From the NCBI GenBank assembly GCA_937974135.1, contig CALJIH010000287.1, positions 1 to 8,457 of the forward strand: 8,457 nucleotides of DNA, read 5' to 3'. Numbering within the stretch: the first letter of the stretch is position 1; every line of letters begins with the position of its first letter. This DNA comes from an uncultured Cocleimonas sp. (lineage in GTDB: Bacteria; Pseudomonadota; Gammaproteobacteria; Thiotrichales; Thiotrichaceae). The position numbers and the translations under genes were made by a program. This document shows positions 1 through 7,021 of this stretch, piece by piece. The notes under the pieces were generated by a model, which was not told the origin of the DNA, ran no database searches, and saw only the letters and a program-made list of their open reading frames with translations.

Positions 1-95
1 GCAATTCCACAACCATTGATTCCACCACCGATAATAAAAATATCGTGATCGATTTGGGTGCTTTCTGGAGAGTCGTTTTTATTATCACTATTCAT
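1..95 (-). CDS. glpD: Glycerol-3-phosphate dehydrogenase (FAD, quinone-linked), N-terminal fragment
   Basis: The minus strand reads from an ATG at 95-93 into an open frame that leaves the window after 31 codons. After about 17 hydrophilic residues comes HDIFIIGGGINGCGI, the FAD-binding Rossmann motif (GxGxxG) in the form typical of GlpD-type aerobic glycerol-3-phosphate dehydrogenases (E. coli GlpD has GGGINGAGIA). The family is a peripheral inner-membrane flavoenzyme that oxidises sn-glycerol-3-phosphate to dihydroxyacetone phosphate and passes electrons to quinone. Only the nucleotide-binding start is visible, so the name rests on this one motif. The N-terminal extension before the beta strand is longer than in E. 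coli. The gene is divergent from the fumarase gene, with about 90 bp between their starts, and has no strong Shine-Dalgarno sequence. Another FAD oxidoreductase is possible but less likely given the INGxGI signature. Confidence 0.8.
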   Translation of the reverse strand, partial: MNSDNKNDSPESTQIDHDIFIIGGGINGCGI

Positions 96-132
96 TATTT
101 ATAGGTGTAGATACATCATTGAATTGTTATAG

Positions 133-161
133 TTGGCTTCTATTTATTAGCCCATTATATT
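133..161 (+). promoter_or_regulatory. Candidate sigma-70 promoter of the fumarase gene
   Basis: TTGGCT (133-138), a 17-bp spacer and TATATT (156-161) match 4/6 and 5/6 of the sigma-70 consensus. Transcription would start near 168, giving a leader of under 20 nt before the fumarase ATG at 186. This leader has no AGGAG-like sequence, so initiation would be on a nearly leaderless, SD-poor mRNA. A near-direct repeat (ATTAGCCCATT / ATTAGCCATTT) overlaps the -10 region and could be an operator or chance. Prediction by eye only. Confidence 0.45.
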
Positions 162-185
162 AGCCATTTTTTATAGACAGCCCAT

Positions 186-1700
186 ATGAATACTATTAAA
201 CAAGAAGATTTTATCACTAGCATCGCCGATGCGTTGCAATTTATATCATATTATCACGGTGAAGACTTTATTAAAGCCGTAACTAAGGCTTGGGAGCAGG
301 AAGAATCGCCAGCTGCTAAAGATGCATTAACGCAAATTCTGGTTAATTCGCGAATGTGTGCACAAGGCCAGCGACCGCTATGCCAAGATACCGGAATTGT
401 GGCTGTATTCGTGCATGTCGGCATGGATGTGAAATGGGATAAGACCAACATGGATATCCAAGAAATGGTCAATGAAGGTACCCGTCGTGCCTATATGCAT
501 CCGGATAATAAACTCCGCGCCTCAATTATGGCTGATCCCCTAGGAGCGCGTAAAAACACCAAAGACAACACCCCAGCTGTGGTGCACGTTAGTAGTATTA
601 AAGGCGATAAGATTGAAGTTGAGTTGGCTGCAAAAGGCGGCGGCTCTGAAAACAAATCAAAAATGGTAATGTTGAATCCAAGTGATTCACTGGTGGATTG
701 GGTCGTCAAAACTGTTCCTACGATGGGTTCTGGTTGGTGTCCGCCGGGCGTTTTAGGTATCGGTGTTGGTGGTACTGCGGAAAAAGCCGCTTTATTAGCT
801 AAACAATCATTGATGCAAGATATCGATATCCACGAACTGCGCGAACGTGGTCCGCAAAACCGTGTGGAAGAGTTGCGCTTAGAAATTATGGATGCTGTGA
901 ATAACTTGGGCATTGGCGCTCAAGGTTTAGGTGGTTTAACCACTGTGCTTGATGTCAAAATCAATGATTATCCAACACACGCCGCATCTTTGCCTGTGTG
1001 TATGATTCCAAATTGTGCCGCGACACGTCATGCACACTTCAAACTAGATGGTTCTGGTCCCGCAGTATTAACGCCACCTGATAGCAGTGTTTGGCCTGAT
1101 ATTAGTTACGAGCCAGGCGAATCCTCTAAACAAGTCGATATCAACAATATTACTCCAGAAGAAGTACAAAGTTGGAAACCAGGTGATGTATTGTTGTTAA
1201 ACGGCAAAATCCTCACAGGTCGCGATGCCGCGCATAAACGCATGACGAGCATGTTAGATGCTGGTGAAGAACTTCCTGTCAGCTTAAAAGGAAAATTCAT
1301 TTACTACGTTGGCCCAGTAGATCCTGTTCGTGATGAAGTTGTCGGCCCTGCCGGCCCAACCACGTCGACCCGCATGGATAAATTCACCGAACAAATGCTT
1401 GCTGAGACAGGTTTATTAGGCATGATCGGTAAAGCAGAACGCGGCCCCATGGGTATCGATGCAATCAAGAAGCATAAAAGTGTTTATCTCATGGCAGTCG
1501 GTGGAGCAGCCTATTTGGTATCGAAAGCTATTGTAGGCGCAAAAGTATTAGCTTTCGAAGAAATGGGAATGGAAGCGATTTACGAGTTCGATGTTAAAGA
1601 TATGCCAGTCACAGTAGCCGTTGATTCACTCGGTGAATCAGTTCATAAAACAGGACCAGAGAAATGGCAAAAGATCATACTTGAAAAGAAGACTGGGTAA
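186..1700 (+). CDS. fumA: Class I fumarate hydratase ([4Fe-4S]-dependent)
   Basis: A 504-residue class I fumarase, reversibly hydrating fumarate to L-malate in the TCA cycle, cytoplasmic. The N-terminal (alpha) domain runs to about residue 325 and carries the three cysteines expected to bind the catalytic [4Fe-4S] cluster: C66 in RPLCQDTGI, C185 in GSGWCPPGVLG and C277 in PNCAATRHAHF. The aspartate after C66 (D68) is the conserved CQDT residue. The C-terminal (beta) domain begins near W330-KPGD and contains GRDAAHKR, GPVDPVRDEVVGPAGPTTSTRMD and GKAERGP, all family hallmarks. Length is nearer the single-gene ~505-residue type than E. coli FumA/FumB (548), so fumA versus fumB is only a label. 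An in-frame TAG at 174-176 makes ATG 186 the first possible start. No clear Shine-Dalgarno precedes it. Fe-S fumarases are oxygen- and iron-sensitive; no Fur or FNR site was recognised upstream. Confidence 0.95.
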   Translation: MNTIKQEDFITSIADALQFISYYHGEDFIKAVTKAWEQEESPAAKDALTQILVNSRMCAQGQRPLCQDTGIVAVFVHVGMDVKWDKTNMDIQEMVNEGTRRAYMHPDNKLRASIMADPLGARKNTKDNTPAVVHVSSIKGDKIEVELAAKGGGSENKSKMVMLNPSDSLVDWVVKTVPTMGSGWCPPGVLGIGVGGTAEKAALLAKQSLMQDIDIHELRERGPQNRVEELRLEIMDAVNNLGIGAQGLGGLTTVLDVKINDYPTHAASLPVCMIPNCAATRHAHFKLDGSGPAVLTPPDSSVWPDISYEPGESSKQVDINNITPEEVQSWKPGDVLLLNGKILTGRDAAHKRMTSMLDAGEELPVSLKGKFIYYVGPVDPVRDEVVGPAGPTTSTRMDKFTEQMLAETGLLGMIGKAERGPMGIDAIKKHKSVYLMAVGGAAYLVSKAIVGAKVLAFEEMGMEAIYEFDVKDMPVTVAVDSLGESVHKTGPEKWQKIILEKKTG

Positions 1701-1739
1701 AGATGTTCTAAAAAGTGCCCAGCTTTGTATGAATTCTAT

Positions 1740-1766
1740 TTATCTTTTCAGGCATCGAAAAGATAA
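1740..1766. terminator. AT-rich perfect hairpin between convergent genes
   Basis: TTATCTTTTC (1740-1749), a 7-nt loop and GAAAAGATAA (1757-1766) form a perfect 10-bp stem, 40 bp after the fumarase stop and facing the convergent acyltransferase gene. It has no GC clamp and no U-tract on either strand, so it is a poor textbook intrinsic terminator. It may act as a bidirectional end or mRNA-stabilising hairpin. A weaker pairing, CTGGGT (1693-1698) with GCCCAG (1717-1722), spans the fumarase stop. Repeat copy R1 starts 9 bp after the hairpin. Confidence 0.4.
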
Positions 1767-1774
1767 TACCATTC

Positions 1775-1790
1775 AAAAGTAGGGGGGTGT
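1775..1790 (+). repeat. G-run repeat copy R1 (core only)
   Basis: AAAAGTAGGGGGGTGT, the 16-bp core shared by all four copies in this window. It lies between the convergent fumarase and acyltransferase genes. Unlike the other copies, the core is not followed directly by CTTTT. TGTCTTTTAA reappears at 1812-1821, so the copy looks split by 24 bp (1791-1814) bounded on both sides by TGT. The family is not one I can name. Confidence 0.75.
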
Positions 1791-1838
1791 ATTCGACGAG
1801 CTCAACAGAACTGTCTTTTAATGCTTTTAGGATTAATT

Positions 1839-2411
1839 TTATTGAGTCCTTTTAATTTTTTTCAATTGTACGGGGCCCTGATTCTCAGGCTTCAAACCTT
1901 TTATATTTTTATAAAAATCCGCGATAACCTTCATATCGGCATCGATATCACCGCTGGGATGCATGATTTCTGAAAAACCTAATCTTTTCTTGCTCGCATC
2001 TACATACGCTAAACAAATGGGTACATCAGCTGCTACGGCAATGCGATAAAAACCACTTTTCCAATATTCTGTTTTTGAGCGTGTCCCTTCAGGCGCGATG
2101 GTTAACACCATTTCGTCAGTTTGTTCAAATCTTTTGGTAATTTGTTCGATAAAACCATCTGAGCTTTTTCGGTCTACGGGAATTCCGCCTAATGGGGTAA
2201 ATAAATAGTGTAACGGCCCCCAAAACATTTGCTTTTTTGCGACCCAATATATTTTGAGTTTTATCGTCCAAAAGGCGAGTAATGATAATGGGAAATCCCA
2301 ATTGCTTGTGTGGGGTGCACCGATTAGAACGAATTTCTTTTCTTTGGGTAAGACGATATCAAGTTGCCAGCCAAACAGGGCTAATATTTTAGTTGCGAAA
2401 AATTTAAGCAT
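1839..2411 (-). CDS. Lysophospholipid (1-acylglycerol-3-phosphate-type) acyltransferase, short PlsC-like family
   Basis: A 190-residue member of the LPLAT/PlsC superfamily, which transfers a fatty acyl chain from acyl-CoA or acyl-ACP to a glycerophospholipid-type acceptor at the inner membrane. Motifs appear in order: HTSNWD (residues ~34-39, the catalytic HX4D box), GGIPVDR (~75-81, motif II), APEGTRSK (~106-113, motif III, EGTR) and VPICLAYVD (~130-138, motif IV). The N-terminal ~20 residues are hydrophobic and could dip into the membrane. It is shorter than E. coli PlsC (245) and belongs to the compact group usually annotated only as 'lysophospholipid acyltransferase family', so the acceptor is unknown and I do not assign plsC. 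AAGGA four bases before the ATG supports the start. The DUF1499 lipoprotein gene lies 93 bp upstream on the same strand, and repeat R2 sits in that gap. The gene ends convergent to fumarase. Confidence 0.87.
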   Translation of the reverse strand: MLKFFATKILALFGWQLDIVLPKEKKFVLIGAPHTSNWDFPLSLLAFWTIKLKIYWVAKKQMFWGPLHYLFTPLGGIPVDRKSSDGFIEQITKRFEQTDEMVLTIAPEGTRSKTEYWKSGFYRIAVAADVPICLAYVDASKKRLGFSEIMHPSGDIDADMKVIADFYKNIKGLKPENQGPVQLKKIKRTQ

Positions 2412-2449
2412 GGATTCCTTTTTATAATGCCCCTTCGGCTCAATTCCTT

Positions 2450-2476
2450 AAAAAGTAGGGGGGTGTCTTTTAAACA
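2450..2476 (+). repeat. G-run repeat copy R2
   Basis: Identical over 27 bp to copy R3: an A-run, then GTAGGGGGGTGTC, then TTTTAAACA. It lies in the 93-bp gap between two minus-strand genes, so its G strand is antisense to both. AAAAG and CTTTT at its ends form a short dyad around the G-run. It is enclosed by a 7-bp inverted repeat, AATTCCT (2442-2448) and AGGAATT (2493-2499). Confidence 0.85.
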
Positions 2477-2504
2477 GTTACAGTTTATGAATAGGAATTT
2501 CGGC

Positions 2505-2948
2505 TTATTTGAGTAAGCTTCTAAACGCTTCGACCCTTTTTCGATTCACACCGAAGTCCGAATGACCAGTTCGGGATGCAGATCTGACTTCTATGGTTGT
2601 TCCATTTTCATCGCTTTCGGGAAAGTAAAATTCCATGTCATCGACAAAACGGAAGATCGCTGATGTACATTCTGCGTGAATATAATCTTCTTCAGAAACA
2701 ACCACTTTAGTGCGTTTCATCTCACCGAGTAATTTCAAGATTTGTGTTTTGGCTTGTTCAGAATTACCTGGAAAAAGGATAGCCGGAATACCTTGCTTTT
2801 CATCGTTTGATTGGCTATTTACACAGTTTGGACTATTCGGGCAGCTACTAAGTTGACCATTGTCGATTCCAAGTTTTGGCATGGTTATGCTGCATCCTGA
2901 TAAGATTAGAAAACCGAATATAACAATATTAACCGCAATATACTTCAT
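2505..2948 (-). CDS. DUF1499 domain lipoprotein
   Basis: A DUF1499-family protein (function not established) with a lipoprotein signal. From the ATG at 2948-2946 the protein is 147 residues: MKYIAVNIVIFGFLILSGC ends in a lipobox LSGC, with C19 as the predicted lipidated residue. Serine at +2 predicts outer-membrane sorting by the Lol rule. The family signature CPNSPNCVNSQ follows at about residues 36-46 (C36, C42), then an alpha/beta body ending with the FRF, EVRSASRTGHSDFGVNRKRVE and FRSLL segments typical of DUF1499. The frame stays open to an earlier ATG at 3035 (176 residues), but that would bury the signal peptide behind 29 polar residues, and its AGGAG (3055-3059) is 19 nt away, too far to serve it. 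I prefer 2948, although its own ribosome site is weak. The gene may be cotranscribed with the downstream acyltransferase. Confidence 0.83.
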   Translation of the reverse strand: MKYIAVNIVIFGFLILSGCSITMPKLGIDNGQLSSCPNSPNCVNSQSNDEKQGIPAILFPGNSEQAKTQILKLLGEMKRTKVVVSEEDYIHAECTSAIFRFVDDMEFYFPESDENGTTIEVRSASRTGHSDFGVNRKRVEAFRSLLK

Positions 2949-3196
2949 TATTCTTGCAGTTAAGGCTGTTTGTTGCCGATTCTCACAATCTGTTTTTTCA
3001 TTCGCGTTTGCAAATTTCAGATGTTTGTCCAACATTTGGGAATGATAAAAGTATCTCCTGTTTTAAATTCAATAAAGTCAGAAGGCGGGGTTAAATATTT
3101 ACTTAATCCGTTTCAGCCAATCATTGACATCAAAACACAATCTGTCAGACTTTTGATTAATGTTTCGATCAATAGAATAAAAAATATAGGTGATAA
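2949..3196. other. Divergent intergenic region between the DUF1499 and DUF349 genes
   Basis: About 250 bp separate the two divergent starts if the internal DUF1499 start is correct. The only candidate for the DUF349 gene is TTGATT (3153-3158), a 17-bp spacer and AATAAA, which is a weak promoter. A small dyad, TTGAT...ATCAA, overlaps it. Open frames crossing here are overlapping shadows with no ribosome site of their own. No repeat copy lies in this gap. Confidence 0.3.
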
Positions 3197-6037
3197 ATGT
3201 TCAAGGGTTTATTTAAGTCTGCTTGGAAAAGTGACTCACCGGAAAAACGACTACAGTACATTGATGAAGTTGAGGTGTCCGATTCAAGCAATCAAACGAT
3301 ACTTGAGACCTTAGCAAAAGAAGATGTCGATACATCTGTGCGCCATGCTGCCATGGCTAAGTTAGCCAGTCCTCAGACTTTATTCGAACTTTCACAAACG
3401 CATAATGACGATAAAAGCAGGGTGTTTGCTGAAAATGCTTTTCGACAATTGATTCAATCTGAATGCAATTATACGGCAGCTGACTTCAACACATTTGTGA
3501 GAAACAATCCGACTGCCGATCTTTTGATAGCAAAATATTGTCCATTGGTAGAAATAAGAAATGAACTCCTGAACAAGCTTGATGAACCTCTGCAGGCGAA
3601 TAATATCGCTGATATTCCTTACAGTAATTCTCGTGTGATGCTGGCTGAAAATATTAATAGCATCGAGTCGCTAGAAATAGCGCGTAAAAACCTCAAGGGC
3701 AAAGATAAAAATGCTGAGAAAATCATCAAAGCTAAAATTGATGCCTATCACGCCCAACAGAAACTTGAATTAGAAAATGCCACCTTAGCCACTTCTATTC
3801 GCGAACAGATGGAAGCGCTTGCGAGGTATGTCAATTGGAGTGATGAGATTAAAGTTAAATTCTTTGACTTGAAAAAGACTTGGGAAGAATTTACATTCGT
3901 GCCATCCGCAGAAGAACAACGGCTATACACAAGCGCATTTATCAAAGTAGAAGCAGATGTGAAGCACAATATGAGCATAGTGCTATCACAACAAAATCAA
4001 AGCAAAATAGTCGCTTCTTTAGAAACAATATGTCAAAAGATAGCGGCTTACTCATTAGATACATTGCTCACAGAAAGTACAAAAATCAATGATGAGCTTA
4101 AGGATAAACAATGGCAATTGAGTAAAGAATCTGAAACTTACCCACAGACTGAAAATATTCAACAAAGATTTAAACAAGCCAACGATTCAATCGAGTATGC
4201 GCTGAAGCTTAGCCAAGCTGTTAGCAATTTGCAGAAACAACAAGCAGTAAGTGAAATTACTAATAATCACCAAACAAAATTACATCAAAAAGCGAACAAT
4301 TTATTAGACATAACAAAACGCTCTTTGTGGTCAGATGGTTTTGGTGTTTTAAACGCTGAAAATGAAGCAAACGTAATCGCCAATGATGTATTACAGATCA
4401 CCCAACAAACACGCAAAGAAGCACAAGATGCTCTTGATAAGCTACACAAAAGAATCAGTAGGCTTTATGGTTTAACGAAACGCGGTGATGTAGGACGGGC
4501 GCAAAGAGAATTAGCTGCAGTAAATAAAACTGCTAGCCACTACGAAGGTAAAGAACGTAAAAAGCTGGACGATAGAATTGAAACGCTCACTGTTGAAGTA
4601 GATAAAATGGGGGACTGGAAAGATTTTGCCGTTGAACCAAAGTTAATTGAGTTGTGCGAACAGATGGAACGTTTACCAGTACAAGAAAAACAAGCAAAAA
4701 CCCCGAGTGCAAATAATCTCGCAAAGAAAATCAAAGCCTTACAAGATCAATGGAAAGCCATGGGTAGCTCAGATATCTCTGAATCTTACTGGCCACGTTT
4801 TAAAGAAGCCGCGGATATCGCCTATCAGCCCTGTGCTGAATTCTTTGAAAAACGTCGAGAGATTCAACAAGCTAATTTAGAAAAACGTGAGCCGTTCATT
4901 ACTCAAATGCAAGAGTTATACGATTCGACTGATTGGGATGCTAAACCAGATTATAAAGGGGTGGAAGATAAGATTTCACAGATCATGCAAAGCTGGAAAA
5001 AAGTCAAAGATGTCGAACATGGTGGTGGACAAAAGCAATGGGAGAAACTTTGCAAAGTAAAAGATCGAATTAATGAAAAATTGGATATTGAATACGATAA
5101 AAATATCAACACTAAACAGGCATTGATAACACAACTCGAGCAAATGTCTGAGTTAGAAGTGAATGAAAAAAATACAGAGCAAACCTTAGATAAACTCAAG
5201 TTTACTCAAAACAAATGGAAGCTGATAGGCATTACTCGGCGCAATCAAGATCAAAAAGCGTGGAAAAAATTTAAATTAGCCAGTGATGCAGTCTATGAAA
5301 AAATTCAAGGTGTGCGTCAAGAAAAACGCGCTATCGAAGATGAACAAATCGATGCCTATAAAGCGATCCACAAGCAGATTCATCAATTGGCTAAAACCAC
5401 ACAGGATTTAACCGTAACGGATAAAGAATTCGAAGCATTAAAACTGCAATACAAAGACTTACCGCCTTTACCTATGGGTTTATCTGAAAAACTCATCGAA
5501 CGCTTAGAAAAGGATTATGCAAAAGCCTGTGATGCTTATGCTGGGGCGAAAGATAGATTAAACCAAGCAAAATTGGATAACGAGATTGAAACCTTAGCCA
5601 AAAAAGCAGAGCTATGCGCAGAACTTGAACAACTACCTAAAAAAGCCAGCGATAAAGCTATTAAGGCACTTGAAGATAAAATAAATGATCTCGAACTAAC
5701 AAACAAAGACTATAAGAAACGTTTTACAAAACGGATGAAGAAAGCTCGCAATTCTGATCGTGAAGAATACGCCAAAGCCCGCAGATTATTACTTATTGAT
5801 AGCGAAATATTGCTAGATATCGAAAGCCCTAAAGAAGATAAGGATATGCGTTTACAAATTCAGTTAGACCGAATGAAATCGCAAGGTATTGGGAATGTAG
5901 CGGTAGATAGAGCTTCAGCCTTGGAAGAAATGAAAATTGAATGGTTCTGTATGCCGGGGGCAGAGGCTAAAGTACAGGAGGGGTTTGATAAACGATTCGC
6001 CACAATATCCAAGCCAGTCAAAACAAGCAAAAAGTAG
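3197..6037 (+). CDS. Large DUF349 repeat, coiled-coil protein of unknown function
   Basis: A 946-residue, highly charged, almost wholly helical protein with no signal peptide or membrane segment, so probably cytoplasmic. Residues ~33-90 resemble a HEAT-type helical repeat (TLAKEDVDTSVRHAAMAKLA). Residues ~160-450 are mostly long charged helices, probably coiled coil. The DUF349 region follows, with at least three units recognisable by a W-K pair, then a W-x-x-[FL]-[KC] and a D-x-x-[YN] helix. The first tryptophans are W519 (QWKAMG), W600 (SWKKVK) and W674 (KWKLIG), 74-81 residues apart. A short C-terminal segment (WFCMPGAEAK...DKRF) looks conserved. Long DUF349 proteins occur in marine Gammaproteobacteria; no activity is established to my knowledge. 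AGGTG six bases before ATG and an in-frame TAA at 3194-3196 fix the start. The final codons AAA-AAG-TAG lie inside repeat R3, which supplies the stop. The amidohydrolase gene follows 60 bp later. Confidence 0.85.
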   Translation: MFKGLFKSAWKSDSPEKRLQYIDEVEVSDSSNQTILETLAKEDVDTSVRHAAMAKLASPQTLFELSQTHNDDKSRVFAENAFRQLIQSECNYTAADFNTFVRNNPTADLLIAKYCPLVEIRNELLNKLDEPLQANNIADIPYSNSRVMLAENINSIESLEIARKNLKGKDKNAEKIIKAKIDAYHAQQKLELENATLATSIREQMEALARYVNWSDEIKVKFFDLKKTWEEFTFVPSAEEQRLYTSAFIKVEADVKHNMSIVLSQQNQSKIVASLETICQKIAAYSLDTLLTESTKINDELKDKQWQLSKESETYPQTENIQQRFKQANDSIEYALKLSQAVSNLQKQQAVSEITNNHQTKLHQKANNLLDITKRSLWSDGFGVLNAENEANVIANDVLQITQQTRKEAQDALDKLHKRISRLYGLTKRGDVGRAQRELAAVNKTASHYEGKERKKLDDRIETLTVEVDKMGDWKDFAVEPKLIELCEQMERLPVQEKQAKTPSANNLAKKIKALQDQWKAMGSSDISESYWPRFKEAADIAYQPCAEFFEKRREIQQANLEKREPFITQMQELYDSTDWDAKPDYKGVEDKISQIMQSWKKVKDVEHGGGQKQWEKLCKVKDRINEKLDIEYDKNINTKQALITQLEQMSELEVNEKNTEQTLDKLKFTQNKWKLIGITRRNQDQKAWKKFKLASDAVYEKIQGVRQEKRAIEDEQIDAYKAIHKQIHQLAKTTQDLTVTDKEFEALKLQYKDLPPLPMGLSEKLIERLEKDYAKACDAYAGAKDRLNQAKLDNEIETLAKKAELCAELEQLPKKASDKAIKALEDKINDLELTNKDYKKRFTKRMKKARNSDREEYAKARRLLLIDSEILLDIESPKEDKDMRLQIQLDRMKSQGIGNVAVDRASALEEMKIEWFCMPGAEAKVQEGFDKRFATISKPVKTSKK

Positions 6038-6055
6038 GGGGGTGTCTTTTAAACA
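6029..6055 (+). repeat. G-run repeat copy R3, overlapping the DUF349 gene stop
   Basis: Identical over 27 bp to R2. The TAG in AAAAGTAGGGGGG (6035-6037) is the stop codon of the DUF349 gene, and the last two lysine codons are also repeat sequence. AAAAG...CTTTT gives only a 5-bp A/T stem around an 11-nt G-rich loop, too weak for a normal terminator. It occupies the first third of the short gap before the amidohydrolase gene. Confidence 0.87.
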
Positions 6056-6097
6056 AGGTTAGAGAATCAAAATGACTAAAGATAAAATTGCCTGTTT

Positions 6098-7021
6098 ATG
6101 GTGAATCTAAAGTTTATATTATCTCTAGGATTTCTATTCCTAGTTCTAGGAAGTAACAACCTAACAGCTAAAAGCTTGGTAGATAAACAAGCCGTATTCG
6201 ATATGCATACCCATTACAAATGGAGCCAAGCTGAAGTCACAACTCCCGAACAGGCATTAGCATTTTTAGACGTTGAAAATATTTCGCATGCCGTAGTTAT
6301 AGGTAAACCAACCGAATATGCACTCAAATTAAAACGCTTAGCGCCTAAGCGAATTGTGGCTTTTTATGGCCCGTATAAAGATTCGATGGATTGGTTTTTA
6401 TGGCAACGCAAAGTGAATTTATTACCCAAAGTAGAAGCTGCACTGCAATCTGGGGACTATCAAGGTATCGGCGAAGTGCATATCATTGGTGGAGGTTTTG
6501 CCAAACGTTTAGACAGTGCTGAAGTACTTAATGGTTTTCTAAAATTGGCACATAAATACGATGTGCCAATGATGATTCACACTGAATTTTCACAACCAAA
6601 CTACATGCTAGACATTTGTCAACGCCATCCAAAAAGCAAAATAATTTGGGCACATGCGGGCGCAATTTTGACACCAAAGCAAGTTGATACCGTTATGAGT
6701 CAATGCCCAAATGTTTGGAGTGGTATGGCAGCAAGAGACCCATGGCGGTTTATCAATAATCAACATACAGATGAAACAGGTAAGCTATTACCAGAATGGA
6801 AAACACTGCTGATTAAATATGCAGATCGTTTTATGGTTGGTTCAGATACCGTGTGGCCTGTTGAAAACTTGGATAGTTGGAACGAAGCAGATACAGGTTG
6901 GCAAGAACTCAGTCGATTCTGGACATTTCATCGGGGTTGGTTAGCGCAATTGCCTGATGATGTGGCGATTAAGATTCAACGTGTAAATGCCTTTAAACTC
7001 TTTAAGATTGACGAAAAGTAG
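6098..7021 (+). CDS. Exported amidohydrolase (Amidohydrolase_2, TIM-barrel metal-dependent hydrolase)
   Basis: A 307-residue protein with an N-terminal signal peptide: K5, a hydrophobic run at ~6-18, and likely cleavage near LTA24, so periplasmic or secreted. The mature part is an amidohydrolase-superfamily barrel: FDMHTH gives the metal-binding HxH (H37, H39), followed by GIGEVHI (E126), MMIHTE (H161), WAHAG (H186) and VGSDTVWP (D250, the expected catalytic metal-ligand aspartate). These positions fit PF04909-type enzymes, which hydrolyse or decarboxylate small molecules; the substrate cannot be told from sequence. An in-frame TAA at 6083-6085 makes ATG 6098 the first ATG, but no Shine-Dalgarno precedes it. 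A 10-codon ORF (6072-6104) overlaps the start, so translational coupling is possible. The gene may be cotranscribed with the DUF349 gene. Its stop codon (TAG, 7019-7021) is part of repeat R4. Confidence 0.88.
   Translation: MVNLKFILSLGFLFLVLGSNNLTAKSLVDKQAVFDMHTHYKWSQAEVTTPEQALAFLDVENISHAVVIGKPTEYALKLKRLAPKRIVAFYGPYKDSMDWFLWQRKVNLLPKVEAALQSGDYQGIGEVHIIGGGFAKRLDSAEVLNGFLKLAHKYDVPMMIHTEFSQPNYMLDICQRHPKSKIIWAHAGAILTPKQVDTVMSQCPNVWSGMAARDPWRFINNQHTDETGKLLPEWKTLLIKYADRFMVGSDTVWPVENLDSWNEADTGWQELSRFWTFHRGWLAQLPDDVAIKIQRVNAFKLFKIDEK

Noticed and set aside
567..590. ACACCCC in the fumarase gene as a minus-strand repeat core
   Set aside because: Only seven bases match and the flanks differ; coding sequence explains it.
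819..831. Palindrome GATATCGATATC in the fumarase gene
   Set aside because: It encodes the DID segment in coding DNA of a conserved enzyme; a 12-bp palindrome here needs no other explanation.
1729..1782. A 17-residue ORF whose stop is the TAG of R1 (CAA-AAG-TAG)
   Set aside because: No ribosome site, and any frame entering AAAAGTAG in the right phase ends K-stop. No sign it is translated.
2949..3035. N-terminal extension of the DUF1499 protein from ATG 3035
   Set aside because: It would place 29 polar residues before a clear lipoprotein signal peptide, and the AGGAG upstream is 19 nt from that ATG.
2970..3314. 114-residue plus-strand ORF overlapping the DUF1499 upstream region and the DUF349 gene start
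   Set aside because: It overlaps the well-supported DUF349 start in another frame, has no ribosome site and resembles no family. Shadow ORF.
6029..6055. R3 (and likewise R4) as intrinsic terminators because CTTTT follows a G-run
   Set aside because: The only stem is five A-T pairs plus or minus one G-C around an 11-nt loop, and R2 is antisense to its genes, so termination does not explain the family.
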